Assembly: GCA_943736015.1 (NCBI GenBank)
Contig: OX031058.1
Coordinates: 17,757,001-17,821,000 of the forward strand
Source: Tridacna crocea
Taxonomy: Eukaryota > Mollusca > Bivalvia > Cardiida > Cardiidae
Length of the DNA stretch: 64,000 nt
Direction: 5' to 3'
In this document: positions 41,041 through 52,499 of the stretch, piece by piece
Position numbering within the stretch: position 1 is the first letter of the stretch
Layout of the letters: each line of letters starts with the position of its first letter
The notes under the pieces: generated by a model
The model's input: the letters and a program-made list of their open reading frames with translations, nothing else
Database searches by the model: none
Told to the model about the DNA's origin: nothing
Position numbers and translations under genes: made by a program

Positions 41041-41072
41041 GGGGCGGGGGGGCCGGGGGGCGGGGCAGGGCC
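41041..41072 (+). repeat. G-rich tract
   Basis: Five or more runs of 4-8 G in about 32 bp, directly after the family A right TTAA. Confidence 0.8.
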
Positions 41073-41073
41073 C

Positions 41074-41260
41074 TCTATATACTTTGTAGGAAAAAAGAAA
41101 ATGCCGGTTATCAATTTTTTCTTCATTTCAACAATGTTTTCTATCATATTACAGGAAAATCCAATCATTTGAGACACGTCTAATGGTCAGCTACAAATGC
41201 TTTGAATTTAAATAACTTTGAAATTTTGTCATTTGGTAATCAATATTCTACAACCAACAC
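41074..41260. mobile_element. Family A element, inverted, degenerate
   Basis: GAAAATGCCGGTTATCA and AAATGCTTTGAATTTAA with right tip-like TTTGGTAATC. Confidence 0.5.
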
Positions 41261-41411
41261 TCTACAAATGTGAGAACTGCTGAGAAAACTTAATGTGCTT
41301 TTTCACCCGTCAATGTATCCCTGAAGTTCCTTGAACCTGTACCACGCGGACATGTCCAGTTACTAACTATTAGCCGTTTTCAAGCAAAAACGAAGTCGAA
41401 ACTATGTTTAG

Positions 41412-41466
41412 CTTTAAGAACTGAATGAATGAATAAATGAATGAATGAATGAATGAATGAATGAAT
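41412..41466. repeat. GAAT microsatellite
   Basis: About 13 GAAT units. Confidence 0.9.
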
Positions 41467-41605
41467 CTGACATTCCTTGGCGTATGAGATGAAAATTTAA
41501 TTTAACTCGTCAAGAAAAAAAAGTTATCAAGGGCTCGCTTTATAGCATTTTCCCTTGACTCGTTTAATCTGATTTTATCTCAAAGCCAACTCATGTCATA
41601 TCGTA

Positions 41606-41871
41606 TATGGCCTGCGACACACGAAAAGGGACATTCGGACATTTGCGTAAAGTGTCGTCTCGGATTAGCCTGGGCTTTCCGCGCAAGCCAATCCGAAATG
41701 ACACTTACCGTTCTAATATGATTTTCTGTTTGGCAAAAAACTACTGTAGGACAGTATCTAATATAGTCGTAAAGTGCCGTCTCAGATTAGCCTGCGCGGA
41801 CTGCGCAGGCTGATCCGAGACGACACTTTACGCAAATGTCCGAATACCCCTTTTCCCGTGTTGCAGGCCAA
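41606..41871. mobile_element. Family D element, complete
   Basis: Ends GGCCTGCGACACACG and CGTGTTGCAGGCC, second hairpin perfect at 41780-41830. Confidence 0.85.
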
Positions 41872-42529
41872 TCATAATTATCTGTCCAATGCACTTTACA
41901 TTTGATCGCAATGTCTGACTTTGTGATATCTCTGACGATTTATAAAGAAAGGTGTGTCGCAGGGACAAATCTTTGAAATATGTTGTGTATATTCTATGGG
42001 TACCCTTTCCAGTCTAAATCTCTCGAAACTTGGTAGGAATGATTGCCTTAGTGATATCTACAGACACAACGTTTGAAAATTAGTCAAGTTAAGTTTAAGA
42101 AAATGTCAAAATTAATGGGCAAGTTTTAGAAAAAGCACAAGTTTTTACAGGCAACATATTCAGTCCTGTATACTCATAAGACGTGATAAGAATGTTTGTT
42201 TCGCTGGTATCTCAGAAACGTTTAAAAATGATCCAAGTCTGATCGAAAATAGGCCTCTAGAACAATTCTAATTAAAGCCACTTGTCACACGCTAGAGGCA
42301 ACATTTTCTTTCTAATATTTATGAAAATGGTAAAAAATGAATTTATTAATGGTACTTCGGAGATTTCGAAAATGTGTCAAACCAATTAAAAAGTTGGTCA
42401 CTATGACAAAATTTAGGGGGGAAAACTTGTATACACTCTGGAGGCTAAATTTTCAGACCTTTAGTTCTTAAAAGTTGGTCAGAATGTTTGACTTAATGTT
42501 ATCTCAGAAAAATATTATTTTAAATAGGT
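41872..42529. other. Unassigned stretch
   Basis: Repeated phrases such as TCTCAGAAACGTTTAAAAAT suggest an old repeat, but no boundary is visible. Confidence 0.35.
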
Positions 42530-42660
42530 TATGAGTAATAAGTTATGAGTTATGAGTTACGGTTGTAAGTTATGAGGCACAATAAATAATCCACGATAGT
42601 CCGAGTGGGATTATTCATTGCGCCTCATAACTCACAACGTGGTTTATTGAACTACAAATG
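42530..42660. mobile_element. Palindromic element
   Basis: Arms GTTATGAGGCACAATAAATA and its near complement CATTGCGCCTCATAAC around ACGATAGTCCGAGTG. Confidence 0.6.
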
Positions 42661-43674
42661 ACGATAGAAAGAAGATTATTTCGATTCTAACATGACCAAT
42701 TCTTGATAAAAGTAAAACAAGCTCAAACTTAGCGTAAAAACGCGGATGAAGATCATGTTCCATTGCATAACTCACTTACTTCATACACAATGACGTCACT
42801 CGAGACAGACAGGGTAGATAAGAAAAATCTTACAAGTTTGTTTGTACTGTTTAGAACTTTGGATGAGTAAATAAAGGCCACTTTCGCTATCTTTATCTTT
42901 AAAAAAAATAGGTAAAACGTCGTATGTATTGAAATAGATCTATGTAAGAAATTCCCAGCACCAACACCAAAAAACCAATTGGCTCATCCGAAATCTCACA
43001 ACTGCTTATGAATGCATGCCATATGTACAGCTTTTTGAAAACTTTGAACATACATAGCCAATCATGTCTCTATGAGATTACAGTGAAAAAATTATATAGA
43101 TGCATCAGTCTTTTCTGAGAATTTGCTTTGAAAAAGGTGTATATACAGTTCCAAAATTCAGCTTATACTAATGCCCATTATTTTACTCAGCACGCTAAGA
43201 CGGGCATTACGATCACATACTATTTGGCATTTGTTCTTAATTGGCAACTTAAGAATAGCGCATGCAAGAAGAATATAATAGCATATGGCACACAAGAGGT
43301 ATCGCGGAAAAGCCCGAATTCCATCGTATTTGACAAGATTTCACGAGGGTCTCGTTTATAAATACCAACGCTGTTTCAAATCACGTTTTTGTTGAGGGTG
43401 TGAGAAATCATATGACAGAAACGCTGTTAGTTCCTATCTTTTACGTTGCTTCTGTCTTCCATATTTAAATACATGTACACACTACTCGTAGATCTACATG
43501 AAATACGTCTGGTCCACCACTGGTCCACCACTTTTTGACAGTCAACAGGTATGTATAATTTGTCCACGATATCTACTGATAAGCTTTCAATTGCGCAAGG
43601 CGTCGCTTCGCTTAATGAAATATTACTTTAGGGGTCATTGCAGCCATGGAAAAATAATACAACAAATCATTTCT

Positions 43675-44335
43675 GAAAATAAACCACGTCTTTTTGTTGT
43701 TTATGATTTTTATTATTGCGCTTTATTTACAAAACCAGACTGTGTAACGGAACAATATCGCAAGAAAAATGGATTTAGGCAGTCAGCCTTTCAAGCCCAC
43801 CAGAGTTGGACCTCTCCAACAAGTTGGTTCTTTAAATTAGAATCCAGGAGACATCAGCATACATCACTTTAATTTCTATATACATGTATTATATATATTT
43901 AAACATGTAATCAAACAAGTTGGACATTTTTATGAATAAGGAAAACAAGCGCAGGGTATAGAAACCTTTCATGTAATACATGTACATGGCAATCACATGG
44001 CCTTCCCGCGTTTCCAAGTCACATGATCTTTTCCCGCTGTGTTTTTTTCTTTTTTTTTTAACGATTTTTGTACTTTTGCTTAGATTATTCAGCTTAATCC
44101 ATAAAATACAATTATCAAAGAGGACGTTTTTTTTATTAATTCTATAGAACAAATCTCTTTTGAAATTAATAAAATATATATAAAAAAAAAACGAACACGT
44201 TTTTTTTTTATTTCGGTTTATTTATAAAACCCCGACAGCGCAATAGACTGTATATCGGAATAATTTCGCAAAGAAAATGGATGTAGACAGCAATTTCTGA
44301 GCCATTTTAAGTGTTGGGAAGGTCAACTTTGTCGG
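43675..44335. repeat. Family O repeats, two partial copies
   Basis: AAATAAACCACGTC and CAGACTGTGTAACGGAAC at 43675-43830, then CACATGATCTTTTCCCGCTG and GTATATCGGAATAATTTCGC to 44335. Confidence 0.55.
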
Positions 44336-44571
44336 TTAAGTGCCAAAAGAGTAAATGGATTTAATAAGTGAGGTTTCATCCATAATCATGCCATAAAAAT
44401 CAATACATTCATTCGTTCATTATTTTTTTTTTTTGTATTGAAAAATCCTGTTTACTACGAAGTGCAAGTCCTTGTAATGAATATTGTTTCTTTTTCTACA
44501 AAATTTTATACCCTTCATTAGATTCTGTCGTATGTGTGCTGTGTTGTCTACAAATGTTTTCAATGTCCAGG

Positions 44572-44892
44572 GCCCCGCTTCACTAAGGTAGTTACAAACC
44601 GGCAAAATTTGCGTAAGTTTTACGTAACTATAGAATAGTGGCGTTAATCTTCTATGAGAAACAAGAAATCATTTATGTTTATTTTGGAAAACTATTGCGA
44701 TAACCCAATGTTTCCTGGAAATTTTATCTTTTCATTTTATCTAGATAAAGTTTCCGGGAAACATTGATTTATTGCAATAGTTTTCTAAAATATTTATGAT
44801 AGTCATTAGGCATATTAAGGCCACTATATTATATAGTTACGTAAAACTTATGCAAATTTAGTTCATAACTACTTTAGTGGAACGGTGTCCAG
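44572..44892. mobile_element. Large foldback element, about 320 bp
   Basis: Arms of roughly 150 bp: AAGTTTTACGTAACTATA at 44612 pairs with TATAGTTACGTAAAACTT at 44832, and GAAAACTATTGC at 44690 with GCAATAGTTTTC at 44775. Confidence 0.8.
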
Positions 44893-44937
44893 AAGTCTTG
44901 TCGTTGGCATTAGACACAATACTCTATCCTTACAATA

Positions 44938-45130
44938 AAGATACGCAAAACGACAAAAAATTTAGGTTCGCCCACTTTGAAAGCATTTACGGGCGACAAT
45001 TAGATGTGTTCAAAATATTGCTAGTTATCATATAAGGGAAAGAAAAACATCGTGGAAAAAGGAGAAAATGCTAGTTCCCAGCATTTTATCCTTTCGCCGC
45101 GGTGTTTTCAGATCTTGTCTTCTTCGAAGT
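44938..45130. mobile_element. Family A element, ends eroded
   Basis: Hairpin AACATCGTGGAAAAAGGAG with imperfect partner. Confidence 0.6.
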
Positions 45131-45399
45131 CTCAATAATAAAAAAGAATATGTATAGTAATTATTTAAGCAAAATTAATGGACAAAAATATATGGACAGC
45201 CAATTTTCTCCACTGATCAGAATGTTTTAAGAAACTATCAATTACAGGGAAAACAGAAAGCCTACATGTTACCGTGGCAACCATGTTGGTATCTTTATGC
45301 CCAATCACTATACTTTTAACCCTATAGTCCTTAATACAAGAAATTAACCTTTCAAACCCATGGTAAAAATCCATTTATTGCCGTTTGAAAGATAATTTT

Positions 45400-45515
45400 G
45401 GAGAAGTATATGGATATATCGCCTTAGAGAGAGCAGTGTAAATCTTCTGTGCAGTCTGATCTTAATCTACTCTGTCCGCAGAAGGTCAGTGAGTCGCTTG
45501 GCAACTGAAGGGCTA
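45400..45515. mobile_element. Family B right half
   Basis: GTGCAGTCTGATCTTAATC and CAGAAGGTCAGTGAGTCGC. Confidence 0.5.
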
Positions 45516-45519
45516 GACG

Positions 45520-46480
45520 AAACGAACATTTCACAAGATCTTTTATCTATGTACCTGTCTTTCCATTTCCAGTTTGCATGATCAACCACTATGTTAGTAA
45601 CAATTTTTGCACTGGACAGCGTTTATAAGGTAATATTTTTTTACCAAATCTTTGCACAATGTTTCATATTTTTCCCGAAGGCTCCAAACAAGAACTGTAA
45701 CAATGCTTTTAAAGCTCATTTTTCATTTTTATTTTTTCATTGGCCGCGTTTTTATCTTGAATTTTGTCGAGTTATTTTATCACTGGGTATTTTCGTCAAT
45801 CGTGTGGAATGTGTTTTGAATATTATCATGACATTTTTACACATCTTTGTACAGAGATATAATGAAATATAATCTAATTTCAAGGATTTAATGAAATCCG
45901 AAATAATTAAATTATATATACTGTATAAAAAATAAATGATTAATGGTGGTGTGTTTCATTATATAGTATTATTAAATTGATAAAATACAATTCAATACAA
46001 TATACGTTATTTTTTCTCGGTTACGTGAATACAGTACTATATGGGATTGGCTGATAAAATAACAGTCTGGTTATATGGTTATATAATGGCAAAAGAAGTT
46101 CCAGTAGTACAAAAGAAAGTTGAAATATATATTTATAAAAAAAAAAGTATAAATATCGATTTCAAAATTGTACATTTATGGGAAAATCCCACAGTATAAA
46201 TAGCACAGGTTTCCTATTCTGATCCAGACGTATATGCACGGTATTCATTTTATGTACTATTTCAGTACATAACGAGACAGAAGTGCAACATGTCTTAAAG
46301 AACACGAGGCTTTTGTGTAGAAAAACTAACTTGCAAATTTGGTTTTATCAGCGGACAGTATGGGGCGCAGTTCTTTGCAGCCAGATCGAGATCCCAACCG
46401 TCCGCGATATCACCTGTTTTCGCCTTCGAGTGGCAAATAGCAGACGACAAAACTTGACGGTCCAAAACTTTGGTTCGTTA
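45520..46480. other. Unassigned AT-rich intergenic stretch
   Basis: One 93-codon open frame (45591-45872) looks like chance in AT-rich sequence. A family A left tip sits at 46478-46510. Confidence 0.4.
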
Positions 46481-46809
46481 ACGCATTACCATACGACAAA
46501 ACTTTATATATTGGCATACTTATATTAAATTCTAGGCAGGACTAATGCATTAGCACATGTTTTCCCCCATTTAAATAGTGACGATTTTACACTTTTGGGA
46601 TCAAGTAATGTCTGTATCTTCTTTCCAGTAGAGCAAATTTTACGAAACAAAAAGGGAAAATAAACCGGAAAAGTGACTTAATGCAAAGTACCGGTTTAAA
46701 ATTTATGTAGAACGCTCTTGAAAGTTTAATACATCCACGTAATCCATTTTACTAAGTACATGTAAGTCAACGCATGATCATGACAATAAAACCCACTTTG
46801 TCTGGCAAG

Positions 46810-46945
46810 CGTCTAAATCATGAAGCAGAATGGTCCTTGTACATTCAGAAAATTTACATTTCGATTCAAGTCAGTCTGCACAGACTGCACAGTCCGACCT
46901 TTTGCGATGCAATTATACCTCTTTTCTCAGAGCATGGTTAAATAT
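46810..46945. mobile_element. Family C remnant
   Basis: AAGTCAGTCTGCACAGACTG and TTTTCTCAGAGCATGG. Confidence 0.5.
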
Positions 46946-46949
46946 TCTT

Positions 46950-47530
46950 AGGTACGATGTAAGTCAGAGGAGCTGATGTCATGGAGCGGTTACCTTTGTC
47001 TTTCCTCCGTCCCTTCGTTACTTACCTTCTTATTTACGCGGCAGTCAGCATTGGTCGTCAGTCTTACGTTAAATTTGAACAGTTTTTATCATAATTAGCA
47101 CAAATTGTTATGAATTCAAAGAAAAGTGGGCGAATAATAAAGAAAAGGAAGACCCTTTGTTATTAGATTCTTATAACATTTCCACATATCATAGATGTAA
47201 TGAAAGGGGGTGAAGCTTTTTTTTAAAAAAAAAAAAGAAGGAGGAAAATTAACAGAAAAACTCCACATTTAGTGAGATACTTTTTTTTTTCGCAATGTAC
47301 AGAGTCGCCATCAGTCCAGTAGCCCACTTCAATTGAAAATTGTGTTGGTTATTTTTTAATCGCAAGCTTATGAATAGATATTAAAAATAAAAGAAACTAA
47401 TGTATATATAGATCTCCCCTTCCCCTTCCAACAACAAGTTCATAGGGTTATCATACTTTTATGTACATGGAAATGTGCCATCAGGAAAAGCGGTTTCAAT
47501 TGATATAAAATAGATATTCATTCATGATAA
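46950..47530. other. GPCR upstream region
   Basis: No element recognised; poly-A and poly-T tracts near 47220 and 47281. Confidence 0.35.
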
Positions 47531-47535
47531 GCGAG

Positions 47536-47543
47536 TATATAAA
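47536..47543 (+). promoter_or_regulatory. TATA box of GPCR gene
   Basis: TATATAAA at 47536-47543, with an initiator-like TTCAGG whose A is at 47566, 30 nt downstream. No ATG occurs between 47566 and the start codon at 47642. The spacing is the canonical one for TATA-dependent transcription. Confidence 0.55.
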
Positions 47544-47641
47544 TTCAAGGTCTGTAGAGTAGTTCAGGTCCTCAAGGACCCTTTCATTTTCTCACGCACA
47601 GGGACAGTTTTGGTACGAAAAGTATCAGGTACGAAAACGAA

Positions 47642-47778
47642 ATGAAGTGCTCCAATCAGTACGTTGAATGCCGCATAGCCGAGTGGTTGTGGAGAATTGT
47701 GCCGCTGACGCTACTAATCATCGGAACTTGTGGAAATACAGTAAACATCATTGTATTGTCACGACGAAATATGAGAAG
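47642..47778 (+). CDS. GPCR exon 1 (N-terminus and TM1)
   Basis: Starts at the first ATG after the TATA/initiator pair (purine G at -3, A at +4). Encodes MKCSNQYVECRIAEWLWRIV, then TM1 and the GN motif, ending NMR plus two bases. Donor is GTATTT. The frame runs on into exon 2 to give RRHSTSVYLM, typical of the TM1-TM2 loop. Confidence 0.75.
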
Positions 47779-47905
47779 GTATTTCGATTGTTAGTCCTGA
47801 TTTCTTATGATCTGTCTCATGTTTGCAGGTATAAACGATACAGTCCTTGAAATCTGAACAATTCTACTTTTACCACACCATAACATTTCAGACTTAGTTT
47901 AACTC

Positions 47906-48132
47906 TACAGTATACCAAACGACAAAATTTTAGACTTGCCCAAACTAAAAGCATTTGAAGACTACAAATTGTAGGTGGTTCAAAGGACGAAATTTGTTCT
48001 TGATAGGGTAAAAAACATCGCGGGGAAAAGGAGAGAATGCTGGTTATCAGCATTTTCCCCTTTTCCCGCGATGTTTTCAAAAGGCTCTTTGTCAGGGTCG
48101 TTAAAAGTCGGGATTGTGTAGTTAAGGGTTAA
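47906..48132. mobile_element. Family A element in GPCR intron
   Basis: Hairpin with paired CGCGGG/CCCGCG changes in both arms; right TTAA 48129-48132. Confidence 0.8.
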
Positions 48133-48244
48133 CTCTTTCAGCGCCGAATAAATAAACTCGACCTCTTTCGACGGCTCTAAATACAATCAATTGAAACTTA
48201 CAGACTGTGTAGGCTGACCTTGATCGATACTTTTAGCAGATGCA

Positions 48245-48455
48245 TTAACTCTTTATCACACAACCAAAGAAAGCCTTTGAAAACATTGTGGGAAAAGGAG
48301 AAAATGCTGGTAGCCAGCATTTTCTCCTTTCCAATAATGTTTTCTACACTTCCCAAATCAATTTTCAATTTTTGATTCACATTTATTTTGTTGTCTGCAA
48401 ATGCTTTCAATTTGGACTAATCCAAAAAAGTTGTTTTTCCATGATATTTGGCAAA
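48245..48455. mobile_element. Family A element in GPCR intron
   Basis: Left TTAA 48245-48248, hairpin at 48277-48345 with GCTGGTAGCCAGC centre, right tip eroded. Confidence 0.7.
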
Positions 48456-48699
48456 GAAGCAAATTGTGGATTCAAGATAAAACTGCTCATTTTGAACTTT
48501 CTGCATTAGTAATGCAATCTGAGTGTTGCCTTTCAAAGGTTGAATAAAAGAACAGTCATTTTGCAGTCGTGAAATCTGTCAACCTTCATGAGATAGAAAA
48601 TGATGTTACTGTAACTATTTGAATGTGATCCCACATAATCAACATGTAAAACTAATCATGTGACATCACCACAAAGGCATTTGCAAATCATTTCTATGG

Positions 48700-48870
48700 T
48701 AAATTCTTCACTATACAATTTATGACAAAATTTGATATTTGTCAAAATTGAATTAATTTGCTGACAATAAATTTCTATCCTTTCATTGACAAAACCAATT
48801 GTTTAAGGTACGCTTGTCACCTGCAAATGCTTTCAAATTGAACCAGTTTGATTCTAGAAAAGGAGTAAAC
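48700..48870. mobile_element. Family A remnants
   Basis: CTGCAAATGCTTTCAAATTG and GAACCAGTTTGATTC, no hairpin. Confidence 0.4.
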
Positions 48871-50520
48871 ATGCACTCATTTTTCATATTTATTTCATGA
48901 AACTATACTTGTATTTTCATTCTAAATGTTGTCCCAAACGGTTGGAATGTTGCACAGATTACGTCGGAGAGAAAATGCATTTTATTTTCTTGCGGTCTTC
49001 AAAGAAACAACGGCTGTAATCTCTGGTTTTGAATCAAATCCCTCATCCCTTACTCCTTATTCTCCAACGATATATATTGGTGTTTTATCTATGTTTATAT
49101 GACTTAGATCTACTTCTGAATCATTCTTACCTCTGTCAATCTACAGCGTTTTTGTCTCTTTGGCTGCAAGAATGTATCTTTATGGAAATACAATTCCATA
49201 AATTCTGTCATACTTCTCTTTCATACGTGTTAGCTGTTGCCATTATATGTCTAAAATAATGTTGAAAATGGCATAAGCACTTAAAAAGTGTCATACTAGA
49301 TCTATATTCAATGATGTTGAAAATTGCATAAAACACTGTTAAAAAGTCATGCTAGATCTAGAACTTTATTCATTCATTAGCTATTGAAGTTTGGGATGAC
49401 TTTGAAAATCTAAAAAGATCATTTTATCAACCTGGGTTAGTTATAAAATTATTTGGAGTTCAGCAAAATTCAAGCCATGGCTTTTTTTCCTTGCCTCTGC
49501 TTCCCTATTGAAAACATTATGACAAAAGAGAAAAAAGCAGGCCTATCTATACTTGTCATTTTGTTTTCATTTGTAGACATTCGGATTGGTGCAGATGTCA
49601 ACTCTTGACGCCTTCTCCACACTACCCTGACTTTAAATAATCCTATGAGAGAAGGCTTATAAAAGCATTATGGGTAAAGGAGAAAATGCTGATGACCTGT
49701 GCAGTGTTTCATGGTGAACGAAAACCAATTTCAGTATCGTCATCAACTCTTCAGTATCTATGCAAACAGTGCAATAACTGCAATAATCGTACACTTTATC
49801 TGCTTACCGAAATTACACAAATCTAGCGTGTAGTTGCAACATAAGAAAATACATATCGTGTAAGAAAATGGAGGTCATTATGATTTGCCTAGAGTCGCTT
49901 CACTTCGGCACCTCCCCCTCTACATATTTATTTGTAAGTTTGCAGGCGCATACCGTTCTTGAAAGTGATGATGGCAAAATAAACATTTAGAAAGTTAAAA
50001 GATAAAACACCGACATTCTTATCTTACCTATCTATGGCCAAAGGCTACTGAAATACAACGCCGGTATGGAAGCTCTGGGAAATCTCGTATCCATTGGTTA
50101 ACACTCTCCATTTCCGTACCATGAACCGGTTAGATTTTATTTGCTCTCCGGAATCTCTCGAGTACGTATTTGTAAATTGACTTTACTCAAAATTTCATTA
50201 AAATCGGCAAAAGAAATTTCTCTATCCATTGTTAATGACAAATGACGGCTGTGACGCAAATTTACATTGATTTGGGGACATATATTCGAATATACAAGAG
50301 ATCCCAGACACCTCCAATATAGGTGTAAACCAAATCGCCCTCATAAAAATCAAAGAATGGCTTATGTTGCAATTAGTTTTGGGTTAAGCCCTTTTTTTCA
50401 TTATTTTGACTGGACTAGAGGTTTTGAGATAAGATATTCTTTATTCATCATTTTTCTTTAAACCGAAATTTGACTATTCTATTTTGATTATTTTGTAACG
50501 TATTTTGATTGTATTGCTAT
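48871..50520. other. GPCR intron, mostly unassigned
   Basis: Weak family A remnants near 49500 and 49660; no further exon found. Confidence 0.35.
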
Positions 50521-50521
50521 T

Positions 50522-50580
50522 AAAATCAATGATGATGTTGATGATGATGATGGTGGTGGTGTAAGTGATAATGATGATAA
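50522..50580. repeat. GAT/GGT simple repeat
   Basis: Trinucleotide tract about 55 bp before the GPCR exon 2. Confidence 0.8.
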
Positions 50581-50633
50581 TATTAATAGTGGTGACTGTT
50601 TCAATAGAATTTCGTTCATTTTTATTTCAACAG

Positions 50634-51501
50634 GCACTCGACAAGCGTTTACCTAATGGTGTTAGCTGTTTCGGATACCCTGGCTCTGCTGATTGGTTCA
50701 CAGAGATTCACCTATAACAACCTCTATAACCGAGACTTTGGCAGCATTTCTTACTTTCATTGTAAGTTTGTAAGATGGATTTGGGCAACGTCGCTTACTG
50801 TATCACAGTGGACTATGGTCAACTTGACCATCGAACGTCTTCTACTCACGTTGTACCCGATAAAGGCAAAACAACGATTGACACCGAAAGTTTCCGCTTT
50901 GGTTTCCCTGACAACCATTTTTGTGATTATTATTTTAACATCACATTTGTTATTTTCCCACACGTATTTGAGGTCAGATATGGAAAACTCGAATAATTTC
51001 TCGAGATGTGTGTTTACAACACCAGAATTTAACTTTTACTACAAAACTACGTTTAATTATGGTGCTATAATATTTTTCAACCTTTTGCCGATAACCATTA
51101 TCGTGATCGGTAATGCCACAATCGGAAAAGCTCTGTTGAAAAGAAAGTAACAAATTTTTCCGACAAGGAATGCGAATCAAGTAAGCTTTGCACGAGAAAA
51201 GATGGCAGTGAAAATGCTACTTGCCATTAGTATGTTTAATATCATTTTCTCTTCTCCACTTTGTGTGTATAGAATCATAAAGGTTTATTTGACAACTGTA
51301 CTTTCAGAAAAAGAAAAGGCCGTCAAACAACTTGTACAAACTATTTGTCACATGCTACTGTTTTGTAATTTTACATTCAATTTCTTTTTGTACTTCGCCA
51401 GAGGGTCGCTGTTCAGGACAGAATGCAAGACCATTTTTACTTTATTCAAAAACAAGTACCTGGTACGCAGAAGACATGGAGGGTCAAATGAATCTGAATA
51501 A
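50634..51501 (+). CDS. GPCR exon 2 (TM2-TM7), interrupted by TAA at 51148
   Basis: Acceptor TTTATTTCAACAG ends at 50633. The frame is open from TM2 to TM5 (to 51147), has one TAA, then is open through TM6, TM7 and a short cytoplasmic tail to TAA 51499-51501. A termination here would leave a five-helix product of 217 residues. Confidence 0.85.
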
Positions 51502-51704
51502 TAACTGTTTTGTGTCAACAGAAGTATAAGAAATTTTCTCATGTGATAAGAAGAATATGTTTTTTTTTAAGAAATGTGGAAAAAGGCAGAAAACCTTGTA
51601 ACTTTTTTCTCCGTTTTTGCTACAATGTTACCAAATCCAATTCCCATAATGTCAGATACAGACATAGGGAAAGCTTCACTATGAGCGACATAAATAACTT
51701 GTGG

Positions 51705-51710
51705 AATAAA
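51705..51710 (+). terminator. Candidate poly(A) signal AATAAA of GPCR gene
   Basis: AATAAA about 200 nt after the terminal stop codon, the first one seen. Confidence 0.4.
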
Positions 51711-51856
51711 ATTTGTAACGATTCAGATCTTGAAATCACTGGGTTTTGAGTTCAATAGCCGGCTTTGCCCAGTTCATTTTGAGTATTTTCGCAGGTCATT
51801 GTATCTACATGCTACCAATGTAAACTGATATAGGGCGAACGGTCACAGATTTTTCT

Positions 51857-52055
51857 TATCCTGCTAAATAGCTAGAACGAAATGTTCACTGCTATATTAA
51901 AAACCCACATATTGCAAATTTAAAATAATGGGGAATGATATCTCCTTCTCGGACAGTGTAGATCAAAGATCAGACTGCACTTTCTGTGCAGTCTGATCTT
52001 GATCTGTACTGTCCGCTAAAGGTCAGCGAGTCGCGCTTAGCAGCCTAAAAGTTAA
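51857..52055. mobile_element. Family B element
   Basis: Left tip like CCTGCTAAATAGC, hairpin at 51953-52015, right AGCAGCCTAAAAG then TTAA. Confidence 0.75.
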
Positions 52056-52195
52056 CAGAATCAAGACACTTCCCGAACAATTTTGTTAAATGTTCAAATA
52101 GTATGGGGTAATTATAGTTTACATTTATCATCGGTTCACATACTTTTTAAGAACGTCAATAAGGACACATTTCCTCATGGCAAATGCAAATCTCT

Positions 52196-52419
52196 TTAAC
52201 CCTTTACCAAAGAAAAAATAAATTGGATTGGTCCAAATTGAAAGCACTTGACATAATAAACATACCTCAAAAATTAATATTTGTTTCCAGCAGGGTGGAG
52301 AACTTTGTTGGAAAGGGAGAAAATGCTGGCTACCAGCATTTTCTCCTTTTCCCACAATGTTTTCAAAAGGCTTCTATCTCAGGGTCGTAGAAACCAGGGA
52401 TTGTTTGGGAAAGGGTTAA
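52196..52419. mobile_element. Family A element, complete
   Basis: TTAA at both ends, hairpin at 52298-52370. Confidence 0.85.
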
Positions 52420-52499
52420 AAGAAAAGAGATCTGCATTTTTAACACTGTATGAATTTATACACAGGAGAAAAATTCACGTGTTGTGCATCATACGAAAG

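Larger units (their letters stand above)
47642..51501 (+). pseudogene. Rhodopsin-class (class A) GPCR, two exons, one in-frame stop
   Basis: Exons 47642-47778 and 50634-51501 (phase 2 junction). Seven membrane segments are visible: TM1 with GN motif (GTCGNTVNIIVLSRRN), TM2 with LAVSD, TM3 starting at a Cys (CKFVRW) and ending with ERL in place of DRY, TM4, ECL2 Cys (SRCVF), TM5, TM6 (MAVKMLLAISMFNIIFSSPL) and TM7 ending NFFLYF, a common peptide-receptor variant of NPxxY. About 334 codons, normal for the class. Codon 218, in the third intracellular loop, is TAA (51148-51150); the frame continues on both sides. Family role: G-protein signalling from the plasma membrane, ligand unknown; the motifs resemble invertebrate neuropeptide receptors. 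It may be a pseudogene, a null allele or a sequence error. Confidence 0.8.

Noticed and set aside
40987-41177. Gly/Pro-rich open frames over the G tract
   Set aside because: Low-complexity G run inside and beside a family A element.
43498-43872. 124-codon open frame on the plus strand
   Set aside because: It runs through family O repeat sequence, has no recognisable domain and is not bounded by splice sites that fit.
45591-45872. 93-codon hydrophobic open frame
   Set aside because: AT-rich, Phe-rich composition expected by chance; no homology recognised and no promoter or splice context.
51146-51166. A 21-nt GT...AG segment spanning the GPCR stop codon that would restore the frame if removed
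   Set aside because: Far below any known animal spliceosomal intron length; coincidence is more likely.
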